A DNA stretch of 64,000 bases from Diphasiastrum complanatum (GCA_029204225.1 CM055095.1:72948753-73012752); one strand, 5' to 3'. Counted from the first letter of the stretch, positions 22,755-33,579 are shown. The notes: generated by a model not told the origin, from the letters alone. A program made the numbers and translations.

Positions 22755-23563
22755 TATGAAAAATTGTCAAAAATCTATCTTGGCTATTTTATGATTTTAT
22801 GTTTGTGAGTACATTTCACATGTGTGGAGAATGTTCCCACATGTGTAAAATAGTTAGAAATAGTTTATAATTTTGACTTTAGGGGTATCATAAGGATCGC
22901 TAGTCAAGCATCTTGGTGTCACTAGTTGATAGGGCCAATTTTGGCTTTAGAGGTCAAATGGTCAAGTACACATGTTTTGTCATGATTAGGCCAAAATTCA
23001 ATTGTGATGTAACTTGAGATAGTTAGGTTTCTTACACATGTCAAGCTTAGGTTTGATGAGTGATCAAGTCATAGTGTTGGCTTTGGTCAAGGAGTCCAAT
23101 AGAAATTGAGAAATCTTCATGAAGGGTCCAATAGAATTGCAAGATAGATGCATCACTCATCCAATAGCATTAGAGAGGCTAGGATTAGGGGTCCAATAGG
23201 ATGCATGGAAGGATCTCCATAAGTTTTATATGTACTCCAATCATAATGTATGAGAGATCTATAAGTTTTTTGAGTCAATTTGGAGATTTGCCAATTTTGC
23301 TTGTATTGTCTTTGCCCAAAAGTGGTATTTTCTCTCTCTCTACCCGAGGAGAGGAGCTTGTTGGGACTTAGTTTATTTCATGAAGTCTTCCACACTTGTG
23401 AAACACCTTTTTGTAATGAATGAATGCAAGTAGAATGGTCTTTTTGCCTTAGATCTTGTCATTGATCTTGGATTTCAATCAATAGGTGATCTACAGTGCA
23501 TGAGCCAAGCTTAGGAGATCAATTTCACACATTAGGGCATTCCCACATGTGTGAATGTTCACA
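22755..23563 (+). repeat. 5' LTR of the gag-only element
   Basis: About 809 bp, ending GAATGTTCACA directly before the primer site. It begins TATGAAAAATTGTC where the 3' LTR has TGTGAAAAATTGTC, so the first TG has probably mutated. It matches 26045-26764 closely. Confidence 0.85.
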
Positions 23564-23575
23564 TGGTATCAGAGC
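23564..23575 (+). promoter_or_regulatory. Primer binding site (tRNA-iMet type)
   Basis: TGGTATCAGAGC abuts the 5' LTR. Confidence 0.92.
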
Positions 23576-24319
23576 CTACCTAAGTATTTGATGCATGTTT
23601 AATCCGAAGTTTCAAAAATTTCATGAAAATCAAGATCTAGAGAGTGTTGATTGCATCTCCCATGCTATCTCAAGGAAATTTTGATCAAGAGGGTTCATTA
23701 TCATAATTATTGAATAATTTCAGGTACTGTATGAAATTCAGTGCTCAGGCACATGTGAAGTACAGCCAAATTCATTTGAAAAGTTCTCTTCCAAGTTAGA
23801 TCCAAATTTGGTGCTAGATAGCTTGTTTGAAAGCTAGTTTTGTCTAGTTTTTGTAGCAATTTGTTTCAATCCATTTGGTGAGCCAGTCAAAAGTTATAAG
23901 CTTTTGAAGAGGGTTAGGTAGGGCACCTAGAACTGTGTGGACACATTTAGTTTGATCATATCTTGCTATGTTGACCTAAAAATTCAAGAAGAGGCTTGCC
24001 AATGTCATCTATTTGAGATCTAGTCATCATTTTGAGGTCATAGCCATTTTCTATCATACAATTGGCTTGTATTTGAGTGATTTTTGGATTCTTGGAGTAT
24101 TTCACATGTGCCAAAGATAGTTTGGCCCAAAATTTGCCTATACTTCATCAATTGATGAGAGGTTGATCTAGTTTGAGAGCGATTGTAGAGTTAGTGAGAT
24201 CCACCTCACATTTTGTTGCAAGATCTTGCATAGGAGTTGGTAGTACACCTTTCAAGGATCCTATAGTGAGAGAGAAGCAAAATTTATTGTCTCATTACAA
24301 GGTGTCTTCACTACTTTTG

Positions 24320-25297
24320 ATGGCATCCATGGGCTCCTACCTATTGGAATCTAGTGAAAGACTATCTACCTCCAACAACTCTATTTGGAAGGTTAGAATG
24401 AAGTCAAATTTGATACTCCAAGATGTGATGGACATTGTACTTGGGATTGAGGAGGAGCCTCAAGTCCTTCAAGAAGTACAAAAGTATAAGAAGAGAGCTA
24501 GGATGGCTCTCCATTATATCAAGATGAATGTCTCTAATGAGATTTTGAGAGAGATTGGTGCTTGTACTTTGGCCAAGGATCTCAAAGCAATCTATGAGGC
24601 CAAAAATACCTCTAGGCTCCTCACTCTTAGAAATAAAATCTTCCAAAGTTGTCAAAAGAGTGATGAGAGTGCCAGTAATTATGTTTTGAGAATGAAAGAC
24701 ATTCATAGGGAGCTTGCTTGTATTGGATATTCCATCAAACATAGTGAGCTAGTCCAAGTCATACTCAATGGCTTGAAGGATGAATATGAGAATCTTGTCC
24801 AATCCTATGCTATCAAGGAGGAGCTACCAACATTGGAGGCTTTGAAAGGAGTGCTAATAGCTAAAGAATCAAGGCATGAGAACAATCTATTAAGAATGGA
24901 CAAATTGTCACTCAATCATAATGGTGATGATAAAGTTTTATTTGCCAAGCACAAAGGGAGGAGCAAAAAGCAACACCAACACTTCTCTAAGGACAAAGCA
25001 AAAGATCGAGATGAAGAGGAGGAGGATTCCTCTCAAGATACTACTTCAAAGAAGAAGAAAACAGATGTTAAGTGCTTCTTTTGTGGCAAGAAAGGCCACT
25101 ATGCTACCAATTGCTTCAAGAAGAAGAATCAATTCAAGCAAGCCAACATCTCTCATGAGAAAGAAGACTTTATTGCAAGTGATGGAGAATGCTCACTTAT
25201 GACATCAAAATTCTCCTCTTCCACCTTCAAGATGGATGACTCTTGGTATATTGATAGTGGAGCATCTTCACATATGTGTAGCTCCAAGGTTTCCTAA
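24320..25297 (+). CDS. gag: Copia gag fused to the start of protease
   Basis: I chose the ATG at 24320 because the protein then begins MASMGSYLLESSERLSTSNN, the same start as the gag of the minus-strand element at 32.4 kb. The frame is open for 325 codons. It has the UBN2/gag domain (WKVRMKSNLILQDVMD, MNVSNEILREIG, VQVILNGLKDEYENL), a Lys/Glu-rich linker, one CCHC zinc knuckle CFFCGKKGHYATNC near residue 250, and the protease active-site box WYIDSGASSHM near the end. It stops seven codons later. Gag forms the virus-like particle, and protease would need the rest of its fold, which continues out of frame for about 100 bp (VGTIPLKLV, KNLLSVGQLRNGG). Confidence 0.9.
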   Translation: MASMGSYLLESSERLSTSNNSIWKVRMKSNLILQDVMDIVLGIEEEPQVLQEVQKYKKRARMALHYIKMNVSNEILREIGACTLAKDLKAIYEAKNTSRLLTLRNKIFQSCQKSDESASNYVLRMKDIHRELACIGYSIKHSELVQVILNGLKDEYENLVQSYAIKEELPTLEALKGVLIAKESRHENNLLRMDKLSLNHNGDDKVLFAKHKGRSKKQHQHFSKDKAKDRDEEEEDSSQDTTSKKKKTDVKCFFCGKKGHYATNCFKKKNQFKQANISHEKEDFIASDGECSLMTSKFSSSTFKMDDSWYIDSGASSHMCSSKVS

Positions 25298-26044
25298 TCT
25301 ATTATGCCTTATGAAGGAATCAAGAAGTCCATATATATTGCAAGTGATCAGGAGTGCAACATTGAAGGAGTAGGGACTATTCCCTTGAAGCTTGTATAAT
25401 CAAAAGTTCTATCTCTTCACAAGGTTCTTTTTGTTTCCAAGCTTACAAAGAATCTCTTAAGTGTTGGCCAATTACGTAATGGTGGTCTTGATGTCAATTT
25501 CCATATTGACAATTGAGTTTGATACTCATAGTTTGAAAAATCATGTTTTTACATGGTTTGAGGCATTTTGTAAATTTCTCTCCAAAGAGGACACTTACAT
25601 CCTTGAGAAAGTATTTAGCCTCAAAAAATCAAGATTCTATCTGATTTCAAGATTAGATCCATCATGGATAGTCAAGCTAGAATGCTTAATCTTGATAATC
25701 AACACTTTTGTTCATCTTATGATCTTGATCTCTGTGATCTTTATGAGGCATGAAAGCCTCTGATTTTCATCATGGTGCGGCCATCTTCATGCAAATGGTA
25801 CTTTTAAATCAAAGATCATCATCAACAAGCATGGAGGAAGCACATGGATATAGTGGCAAATTGGTGGAATGCTCTTCAAAGGTGTTAGCAAATGATTTTT
25901 ACCAAAGAAATCTTATCATGGATATGGTGAGGGTGCTGCTATGATGGATCCTTTTTCTGGTTTCTTACTTCATATGCATACCAAAGGATCCACTCAAAAA
26001 GGTTTCACAAACTCTTTGATCTTACCAAGCTGGTTTTTGAGGAG
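25298..26044 (+). other. Protease tail remnant and unassigned 3' region
   Basis: 25298-25500 still reads as the end of copia protease in shifted frames (IEGVGTIPLKLV, LFVSKLTKNLLSVGQLRNG). The rest has short frames without domains and ends in TTTTTGAGGAG, a weak polypurine tract, directly before the 3' LTR. No integrase or RT motif is seen. Confidence 0.55.
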
Positions 26045-26764
26045 TGTGAAAAATTGTCAAAAATCTATCTTGGTTATTTTATGATTTTATGTTTGTGAGT
26101 ACATTTCACATGTGTGGAGCATGTTCCCACATGTGTAAAATAGTTAGAAATAGCTTGTAATTCTGATTTTAGGGGTATCATAAAGATTGCTAATCAAGCA
26201 TCTTGGTGTCACTAGGTGATAGGGCCAATTTTGGCTTTAGAGGTCAAATGGTCAAGTACACATGTTTTGTCATGATTAGGCCAAAATTTGACTATGATGT
26301 AACTTGAGATAGTTAGGTTTCTTACACATGTCAACTTTAGGTTTGATGAGTGATCAAGTCATAGTGTTGGCTTTGGTCAAGGGGTCCAATAGAAATCGAT
26401 AAATCTTCATGAAGGGTCCAATAGAATTGCAAGATGGATGCATCACTCATCCAATAGCATTAGAGAGGCTAGGATTAGGGGTCCAATAGGATGAAAGGAA
26501 GGATCTCCACGAGTTTTATATGTACTCCTCTTTCCAATCATAATGTATGAGAGATCTATGAGTTTTTTGAGTCAATTTGGAGATTTGCCAATTTTGCTTG
26601 TATTGCCTTCTCTCTCTAGATGAGCCCAAAAGTGGTATTTTTTCTCTCTACCCAAGGAGAGGAGCTTGTTGGGACTTAGTTTATTTCATAAAGTCTTCCA
26701 CACTTGTGAAACTCGTTTTGGTAATGAATGAATGCATGAAGAATGGTCTTTTTGCCTTAGATCT
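26045..26764 (+). repeat. 3' LTR of the gag-only element, truncated
   Basis: Starts TGTGAAAAATTGTC and follows the 5' LTR up to TTTTTGCCTTAGATCT. There another LTR starts (TGAAGAAAC). The last ~107 bp of the LTR are missing here and I do not find them elsewhere in the window. Confidence 0.85.
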
Positions 26765-27625
26765 TGAAGAAACAAAAGGTTTCAATTGCCAAAGCTTTGC
26801 TAGCTTTCAACCCATGAAGAGAAAATGTTCGCGAACATTTCGCGACACATGACGGAAAATCATTCACGACAAAAAAACATTTGTGCTCCACAAAGGACCA
26901 ACAAGATCAGCCAAGTACCATGAAGTACAAACATTTGATCTAATATTGTGACATCAGCAGAAGTGCTTTAGGACGTGGCTAATCCGTCACTCTTATAATT
27001 CATGATTAATGATAGATGTTTAATCTGTCTAATTAGAAAAGTTATTCGACGTGACACGAAAAAGTTCGTGAACTATATACATTTTGCTTGATGCATAAAA
27101 TAGAAAGACAAAAATATATAGATTATATGTCCGCCTGTGAGCGAGACAATTTTGCAAGAGGATCAACAGATCCAAGAAGTCCGCTAGTAAGCAAGACGTT
27201 ATTCGTGGGAAAATTGTATTTCTCTCACACCAGTGCACTATGTGAATCTGTCACATAGTGCTTGAAAAACAAGAGGATCAATAGATAATATTGTAGCTGT
27301 TATGCACATATTAATCTTATTGTTGTATGATCTCGAATAAATTTTTTTCTGCTATTGTTCATGTATCTTGTGCACTTGTTTATTCAACTTCACACACTGG
27401 TTCAATCTTGTTGAATGTTGAATTAATCTATAATGTAGATCAACAGTGTCTGTCTACATTCTGGAGGATTGTAGGAATGATATAGCCAGTAGTGACCAAA
27501 AATCATATCTGAATTCCACACGAACTGATTTTCTTCGCGAATGTTTTTCACTTCGTGTTTCACTTCACTTCACTTTGTTTCGTTTTGTTTCTCGTTGTGC
27601 TACACAACGGATCTTTGTGTAATTA
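26765..27625 (+). repeat. LTR of copia C (left copy)
   Basis: Starts TGAAGAAACAAAAG and matches 40393-40906 (right copy) from its first base. It is inserted in the 3' LTR of the gag-only element. Its 3' end is not certain: two degenerate initiator-Met primer sites of the form AATATCAGAG occur, at about 27628-27637 and 27704-27714 (the latter followed by CACG). It contains a perfect 18-bp palindrome AAATGTTCGCGAACATTT (26823-26840) near its U3 start. Confidence 0.7.
26823..26840. promoter_or_regulatory. 18-bp palindrome in the copia-C U3
   Basis: AAATGTTCGCGAACATTT is self-complementary with a TTCGCGAA core, 58 bp from the LTR start. Copia A has a different but same-core palindrome about 60 bp from its U3 start. 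The right copy (about 40451-40468) has decayed to GTTCGTGAAC. Confidence 0.7.
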
Positions 27626-27780
27626 ATATCAGAGTTTGTTTCAATTCACTTCATTTCGTTTCATTACAGAGCCTGATTAATCTTTGCAGAGAAAAAGAAA
27701 ATCAATATCAGAGCACGTTCAAGTTTCGCGAATTCTTCTCAAACATAAATTATTCTAGAACAGAATAGTTTCGCGAACGA
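27626..27780 (+). other. Copia-C primer-site region and leader
   Basis: Holds both degenerate primer-site candidates and TTCGCGAA-type phrases at 27724 and 27768. The copia gag expected next is absent. Sequence of a different character (a spliced gene) begins within about 50 bp. Confidence 0.4.
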
Positions 27781-27789
27781 TGGGGCCCT

Positions 27790-28130
27790 CTGGACGCGGA
27801 GACGAATCAGCAAGAAGTGGAGATATCCATACATTTGTCCCATGATGAAATACGAGAAATTCATATAAATAAGGAGTGCAGCCTAGAAGATCTTCAGCAT
27901 ATGCTTGGATTGACTTTTGTTGATGTGCCAATAGATTTTGTCTTCACTCGTAATGGACAAAATGTGAGTCTCTAATTTCCATCAGATTCCTGAATTTTAA
28001 ATAGTAATGTTGAATAAATATAGGATTATTAATTCTGTGTCTGGTTTTGCAGATACGGAGACGAGCCGAAAAAGATCAGAAATGTGTTTCATTTTTACAA
28101 ACAGGGACATTAGGAGTCCAATGGGAATAA
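27790..28130 (+). CDS. Small two-exon gene of unknown function (3' part)
   Basis: I do not recognise this protein. An open frame (EVEISIHLSHDEIREIHINK and onward) runs to 27963 and meets a consensus donor GTGAGT. An 89-bp intron ends in TTTTGCAG at 28052, and exon 2 (28053-28130) continues in phase (IRRRAEKDQKCVSF, ending GVQWE-stop). The splice signals and phase are the main support. The start is uncertain and may lie in an upstream exon. It is the first of a group that includes the H3-like gene 450 bp downstream on the same strand and two minus-strand genes further right. A role in the same mobile or chromatin-linked unit is inference. Confidence 0.5.
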
Positions 28131-28579
28131 AGGATTTAATCTAATGAAAAATAGAAAACACAATTAGTTGGTTGTGTTTTGACCCTATTCTATTATATTC
28201 GGTTATGTTTTAACTTTACTTTTGCGTTGTCACATTTTATATGCCTATTACTACATTTCTAGATGTCCAAGGTTGAAACTTACTACGGTTTAAATCATTT
28301 AGTGATATGCATTTTAATACTATTACTGGTTTTCTTCGAAGGTTTCCACTAACCGGCAATTAGGATTTTTACTCATGAGCCTAGACAAGAACATACTATA
28401 TTTGGAAGAGAGGCCAAAATTGTTATAGGAGCACTTACTAAAAATAGAACCCTTCACTACATAAGGGTGCTTGGGTCCTCATTTCTCCACTTCATCCCTT
28501 GAGTGTCAGAGTGTTAGTTTTTTTAGATTCTCTGTTTTTCATCTCTCGTGTTCTCTGATACGTTTTCAAAGGCTAACCA
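28131..28579 (+). other. Spacer upstream of the H3-like gene
   Basis: 449 bp without a frame, plausibly holding the 3' end of the preceding gene and the promoter of the H3-like gene. No clear TATA box or histone-type octamer is evident. Confidence 0.4.
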
Positions 28580-28654
28580 ATGTCGGAGGAAATGGCAGGG
28601 ACAAAACAAACGGCTAGAGATCCCAGAGTGACTGCATTGCTCCATAGGGATGCA

Positions 28655-29302
28655 TGTGAAAAAATACAGATCCTAAGTGGATCTAAACTCCAAGATCATT
28701 GGCTTGAATGCTTGCACTCCAAACTACATAAGCTAGGAATTGGCAACACATTCTATGCTACCTAGAATGCAAAGAACTTGATCAAAAAGCATTTATCACA
28801 AATGGAAACTTCCATAAACATCAAGTGCGGCCCAAAATAGCATTATACAGTCCATAATACATCAGCCTATCACTTTTGGAAAGCACCTAAGATCATACAC
28901 ACAAAGCTTGAACTCAATCACTACACAATGCCAACAATGGAAGGAGAACCCAATAGAAAAATCTCTCATTAAGCAAATGAATACAATGGATCTGCTCCAA
29001 CCTGTTTCTCCACGGCCTACCTGCTATATATAGCTGAGAGAGATGACTCTCTCTCCTCTCTCTAGACCCTCCTTACCTAAAATATGCCCTATATAGGTAA
29101 AATTGGCATATATGTCCAAAATACATGAAAATGGACTCATTTCGAAGGTCTTGAAGTTTGACACTTCTTCATACTGAAAAAATACACTTACTAAAAATAT
29201 CTAGACCTGTTTCACACGTGTGAAAAGTCAGATCCTAAACTATGTGCCATTTTTAGCAATTTTGGCCTAAAACTAGACAAGGAAATGTTGACAATTTTCA
29301 CA
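28655..29302 (-). repeat. 3' LTR of the TR-GAG element
   Basis: 648 bp, TGTGAAAAAATACAG to AATTTTCACA on the plus strand. It carries a TATATATA box (29025-29032) and the 14-bp palindrome TTCACACGTGTGAA (29211-29224). Confidence 0.95.
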
Positions 29303-29315
29303 CTCCCTCTTCAAC
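29303..29315 (-). promoter_or_regulatory. Polypurine tract
   Basis: On the minus strand GTTGAAGAGGGAG lies directly before the 3' LTR. It would prime plus-strand synthesis. The identical GTTGAAGAGGGAG precedes the copia-E LTR at 59032. Confidence 0.9.
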
Positions 29316-30053
29316 TTAACTTGCTAGTTTTACAACACTACTTTGTTCCAACTTAAGAATGATCTCCATCATCAGAATAGATCTCTTCTCAAGGATCCTA
29401 ATATGTACAAAATAGGACACAACATAATTGATATAGATAATAGTGTCCATATAGGATGCTTCACTATTTCTTACATCAATTTTACATAGAATCATAAAAA
29501 TGGTACATGTAAAAGAACATAGAATCTCAATTAATGAATTCCTCCATGTATCCATCTCTGGTTTCTCTGTAAAATAGCAGCAAACAAGTTGTAAATGAAA
29601 GTGATCAACAAGTGTTTGCATGCCTCCTCCACATTTCACTATACATATAGTGAATGCAACATGTATCTCCATGAATGAACTTCCATCACCACCTTGCCTT
29701 TGTAGATCTTCAATCCATGAAAGCCTTTGAGTGAATGAATGCCAAAAAGATGTGTTCCCTACTCCATTTGAATGACCAAAACCTGAACTTGAAATACTTG
29801 AAGTACCTCCACAAGATTTGCACACAACGCTTGATCCTACAATGTCAACAAGTTGCCAATTTGCCAACACTAGAATACTAGATCTTGAACTTTGTTCAAA
29901 AGAAAACATATTGACCACTTCAATACCTTTCAAGATCTGAATGAATTCATGTACTTGATCATACAAACCAGCAATGATAACTATTCCATCTCCAAGATCC
30001 AAAGGATGCAAAACTATGGAACTAGTTTTATTGAAATTTGACAATTTCAACAC
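29316..30053 (-). CDS. Accessory ORF 2 (module X, second half)
   Basis: 245 codons opening from a GTG overlapping the end of ORF 1 by 7 bp in another frame. I do not recognise a domain. The residues are Ser/Cys/Ile-rich. A block from SFMEIHVAF through LCKIDVRNSEASYMDTIIYI to EKRSILMMEIILKLEQSS is clearly homologous to the plus-strand frame at 57824-58477 inside copia E (CKIDVRNSEAYQVDTILYIN, ERRSIL, MDQSS). In copia E the sequence matching the ORF1/ORF2 boundary is in one frame, so the overlap here is probably a one-base frameshift in what was a single long protein. Function is unknown. Confidence 0.6.
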   Translation of the reverse strand: MLKLSNFNKTSSIVLHPLDLGDGIVIIAGLYDQVHEFIQILKGIEVVNMFSFEQSSRSSILVLANWQLVDIVGSSVVCKSCGGTSSISSSGFGHSNGVGNTSFWHSFTQRLSWIEDLQRQGGDGSSFMEIHVAFTICIVKCGGGMQTLVDHFHLQLVCCYFTEKPEMDTWRNSLIEILCSFTCTIFMILCKIDVRNSEASYMDTIIYINYVVSYFVHIRILEKRSILMMEIILKLEQSSVVKLAS

Positions 30054-32407
30054 ATTGACATAAAATGTTCATACATGAGATTAGGCAAGTGAGGTAGAGT
30101 AAGAAGACACTTCCTTGCAGCTCCAAAGACCTTACTTGAACCTTCAAGAACCTGTAAAAACAGATCCAAAATGCCTTGACCATTTGTCTCTTCTTTGATG
30201 CTTTTCACTAGCTTCGAATTGCCACTTGTCTCTTGGTGTTGATGAAGCAATCCAAGATCAACCTCTTGATCTTCCAATAAGACATCAAAGATCTTGCATA
30301 TGTGAACATCTTCAGATCTGAAACTCTGAAGATACTCCCTCTCAAACACATGATTAAGATCCCACAAGATCTCATCAATGCTCAAATTTGACCCTTCACT
30401 ATAGTTAGTGAAAACAATGCCACCATCATAAACCAAAAGATAGATTCCAACATTTCCATTTAACATGAAGTAGAGTAGGTGAAGATGAGTATCAAACCTA
30501 ATCAAAACAGCCCTCTTGAGTTCATAACAAACCTCAATAAGCTCACCAATGATATCTCCCTTGCCTTGAAGAAGTTGCCACTTGAGTTGCTCCATGTAGT
30601 CTTCTTCAACCAACCTTTTGCCATCTTGACCATGAATGAACAATCCACCACAATCATAGAATGCTTTGAGTTGATGAAGAGATGTTAGATCCATGCTTTG
30701 GATCTTCCCAAGAACCACTCTTCCATTGCCCTTTCCTTCACAAGACTCCCTCTTAATGCTAGCACCACAAAAGTTAGAAACCTCCCTCTTGATAGTTGCA
30801 CCATAAGAAGTAGAAGACTCTTGAATATTAGAAGCCAAGAAAAGAATCCTTAGTACCTTCAACATAAGAGTGATTGAAGTACTCTCTCTTTTCAAACATG
30901 AACTTCTACTCAATGATTTAGGTAATGAGTCATATGATAATGATTCTTCCTCACTATCGTTCATAAAAACATCATTCAAAGTACATCCTACTTTGAACAC
31001 TTCACATACTTCTCTTCCTTTTGACTTGTGATCTCCCTCACCAAGTCTCATGATAGAAACCTTTGATCTACTCTTTTTATGAAGAAATGTGACACCACTT
31101 GTTGCACAAATGACTTTATCACAAAAAGATGTAAAAGAACCATTTCCTTCAAGCATGCTCAAAGCACCATCATCTTTTCCCACATGATTACATACATCAA
31201 TATGAAAAGAATTAGAAGAACAACCATCTTCTTGCAAAGAATGACACTTAGCATCTCCATCTTTTTCCATATGAACAAACAAGTCATTAGCAACAATCAC
31301 TTCCAAAGAAGAATCTTCATCAACTCCATTGATGAAGTTAGCTCCTTCCTTACCTTTTCCATTTTTGCACTTGCCATCTAGCACCATTGAAGAACCAACA
31401 AGCCTTGGAAGTCCATGAGTAGAAGAGTACAAACATGATGCTAATTTAGCTCCACATGACTCCATATGACTAGTAGGTAACACTAGTGCATCTTCAAGAT
31501 CCAATGGATCCAAAAAATTGACCATAGATTCACCAAAGCTTGCCAAGTTAGCACAACAATTATCATCTCCAAGAAGTACATTAGATCTCAACCTAGATCT
31601 AGCATTTTGTTTCTTATGGCATTCATTTGCAAAATGTCCTTTTATCCCACAATAAAAGCACTTGAACTTTGACTTATTGTTCTTAGTAGAAGAGGAAGAG
31701 GAAGAGTGATCATCATGATCAAAGTTACCACCTTTGGACCATTTCCCTTTGCCTTTACCTTTGCCCTTGAATTTGCCTTTTGTGAAGAAAGCCTCTTCAC
31801 CTCCACCTTGCAAGGATGCACCATCAAGCTTTGATTGCAACCTATGTTCTTCAGCCAATAAGATTTCTTGCAAGTCAACCACACTTGGCAAGACTCTTTG
31901 AATGGCAAAACTTTGCACAAGGTTAGCATGTTCATTTAGCAAACCATTCAACATAACTTGGACTATTTCACCATCTTTTATGTTCTCATCAATGCATGCT
32001 AAATCATCACTTAGGGACTTAACTCTCAAGATAAATGCATGAGCACTTTCACCCTCTCTTTGCCTACTAGAAAATATTTGTCTCCTTAGGGTCAATACCC
32101 TAGATGTGGACTTTGATTCAAAGAGCTTCTTTAAGGCATTCCATGCCTCACTTGCACTTTGACACTTTCCAACTTCCTTGAGAAGTTCATTTGTAACATT
32201 CATTTTAATGATATGAAGAGCCCTTTTGGCCTTCTTATCAAACCTTTGTTGCTCTTGAAGTGTGAGAGGTCTCTCTTCAATTTCTGCAACTATGTCCATG
32301 AGTTCATTCAACTCAAGTAAGGACTCCATCCTCACTTTCCAAGTAGAGTAGTTTGATGAACTCAACCTTTCACTAGACTCTAGCATGATCCCACCATTGG
32401 AAGCCAT
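30047..32407 (-). CDS. gag: Gag with long accessory extension (module X, first half)
   Basis: 786 codons from the ATG at 32407 (MASNGGIMLESSERLSSSNY). Residues 1 to about 215 are copia gag (WKVRMESLLELNELMDIV, MNVTNELLKEVG, VQVMLNGLLNEHANLVQSFA). A Gly/Lys-rich stretch (KGKGKGKGKW) and one CCHC knuckle, CFYCGIKGHFANEC, near residue 255 follow. The remaining 500 residues have no known domain and contain no DSG protease box, integrase or RT motif. They contain DLEDALVLPTSHMESCGAKL, matched in copia E by DLEDGLVQTTWFMESCGAGF, and LVKSIKEETNGQGILDLFLQ, matched there by LVKSIKGEVIGKSVMDLFLQ. A typical copia gag ends soon after the knuckle, so the extension is exceptional. Confidence 0.88.
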   Translation of the reverse strand: MASNGGIMLESSERLSSSNYSTWKVRMESLLELNELMDIVAEIEERPLTLQEQQRFDKKAKRALHIIKMNVTNELLKEVGKCQSASEAWNALKKLFESKSTSRVLTLRRQIFSSRQREGESAHAFILRVKSLSDDLACIDENIKDGEIVQVMLNGLLNEHANLVQSFAIQRVLPSVVDLQEILLAEEHRLQSKLDGASLQGGGEEAFFTKGKFKGKGKGKGKWSKGGNFDHDDHSSSSSSTKNNKSKFKCFYCGIKGHFANECHKKQNARSRLRSNVLLGDDNCCANLASFGESMVNFLDPLDLEDALVLPTSHMESCGAKLASCLYSSTHGLPRLVGSSMVLDGKCKNGKGKEGANFINGVDEDSSLEVIVANDLFVHMEKDGDAKCHSLQEDGCSSNSFHIDVCNHVGKDDGALSMLEGNGSFTSFCDKVICATSGVTFLHKKSRSKVSIMRLGEGDHKSKGREVCEVFKVGCTLNDVFMNDSEEESLSYDSLPKSLSRSSCLKRESTSITLMLKVLRILFLASNIQESSTSYGATIKREVSNFCGASIKRESCEGKGNGRVVLGKIQSMDLTSLHQLKAFYDCGGLFIHGQDGKRLVEEDYMEQLKWQLLQGKGDIIGELIEVCYELKRAVLIRFDTHLHLLYFMLNGNVGIYLLVYDGGIVFTNYSEGSNLSIDEILWDLNHVFEREYLQSFRSEDVHICKIFDVLLEDQEVDLGLLHQHQETSGNSKLVKSIKEETNGQGILDLFLQVLEGSSKVFGAARKCLLTLPHLPNLMYEHFMSMC

Positions 32408-33567
32408 GATTCTAATGTTTCTTCAACTTTTAGGTTCTGTCCTAAAGCACTTAGCACTCACTTTTCTCTCAACAAATGATAGATAAAGAGATCTATGAAG
32501 ATTTAGGACCCTAAAACACTTCTATCTTGAACCTAGATGGTTTCCAAGCATAGAAAGGAAGATTGAAACACATGCAACACTTTGCACACACTAAGAATGG
32601 ATTACAAAATCAAACCAACCTGAACACACTCTTGCTTAAGCTCTCAAACTTTCCAGCAAGTGACCAAATCAAGTTATGGTGTGAAGAGTTACTTGCATTC
32701 TTAGAAAATACCCAAAACTAGGATGCCAAGATTACCTAGTAATGAACAAACTTGATCAACATATGATCAACACACTAAGATATTGATTCAACCTATAAAA
32801 CCACATGTAAACCACACTTCTAAAAGTTTATAAACTCCAGCAAGTGATAAATACAAGATTTAGAGGTGAATGAATGAGCACACTTAGTGAATCACAAGAC
32901 TAGCTTCACTATCTTGTCAAATCTTGGTGTTTAGATGTAGATCTAAGATCACTTCACATGAGAATGTTCCTCAACCTGTTAAGAACCTGAAAACACACTT
33001 GCATAATGGTTAACACCTTCCAGCAAATGCTCCAATCAAATTACATAAGGAGAGTTACTTACATGCTCAACAAAGTACACCAAAATTTATGCCAAAATTG
33101 ATGACAATCTTTACAATATGCTCTTCACAATGGAGCTTACAATATGTTCACCCAAAAAAGGGGATCTTTCATCCAAATGGGAGCTTTGCTCAGCCTTTAG
33201 GAGAATTACAACTCACTCAAAAGAGCATTTGTCATCCACTTAAGGAGAAGTTTCATCCACTTAAGGAGAGTGTTCATCCAAGAATGGAGATTGTCAACAA
33301 TAGGATTGAAAAGAACATTGTTAGTATTGAATATGCACAAGCCTCACAATCACAAATGATTAGGTGTTATGATCTGATCCAAAATAGTTTCTTTTCAGCC
33401 TCTGATCTTCAATAGACCTGAAATATGCTTTTGATCCACAAGTTCAACTCACAAAACAAAGGTTAGTAAGATTTGATCAACAAAGCAATGCAAAATCATG
33501 CTAGAACTTGATCAAACATCCAAATATCACCAAAAATGGAATACTTACTGTAAATAGAAGCCAACCA
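32408..33567 (-). other. Leader of the TR-GAG element
   Basis: Long untranslated leader between primer site and gag with no minus-strand frame. Around 33.15-33.29 kb there is a short run of related CATCCACTTAAGGAGAAGTT-like phrases. It probably holds packaging and dimerisation signals (inference). Confidence 0.6.
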
Positions 33568-33579
33568 GCTCTGATACCA
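33568..33579 (-). promoter_or_regulatory. Primer binding site (tRNA-iMet type)
   Basis: TGGTATCAGAGC on the minus strand, directly adjoining the 5' LTR. Confidence 0.95.

Larger units (their letters stand above)
22755..26764 (+). mobile_element. Gag-only copia-type element (TR-GAG-like), 3' LTR broken
   Basis: 5' LTR 22755-23563, primer site 23564-23575, leader, a gag-plus-partial-protease ORF (24320-25297), about 0.75 kb without recognisable pol, a purine-rich tract and the 3' LTR from 26045. Integrase, RT and RNase H are missing although both LTRs and priming signals are present. The gag is intact, so this is better explained as a non-autonomous element than as simple decay. The 3' LTR is interrupted at 26765 by another copia LTR, so the right-hand target duplication cannot be read. 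Confidence 0.75.
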
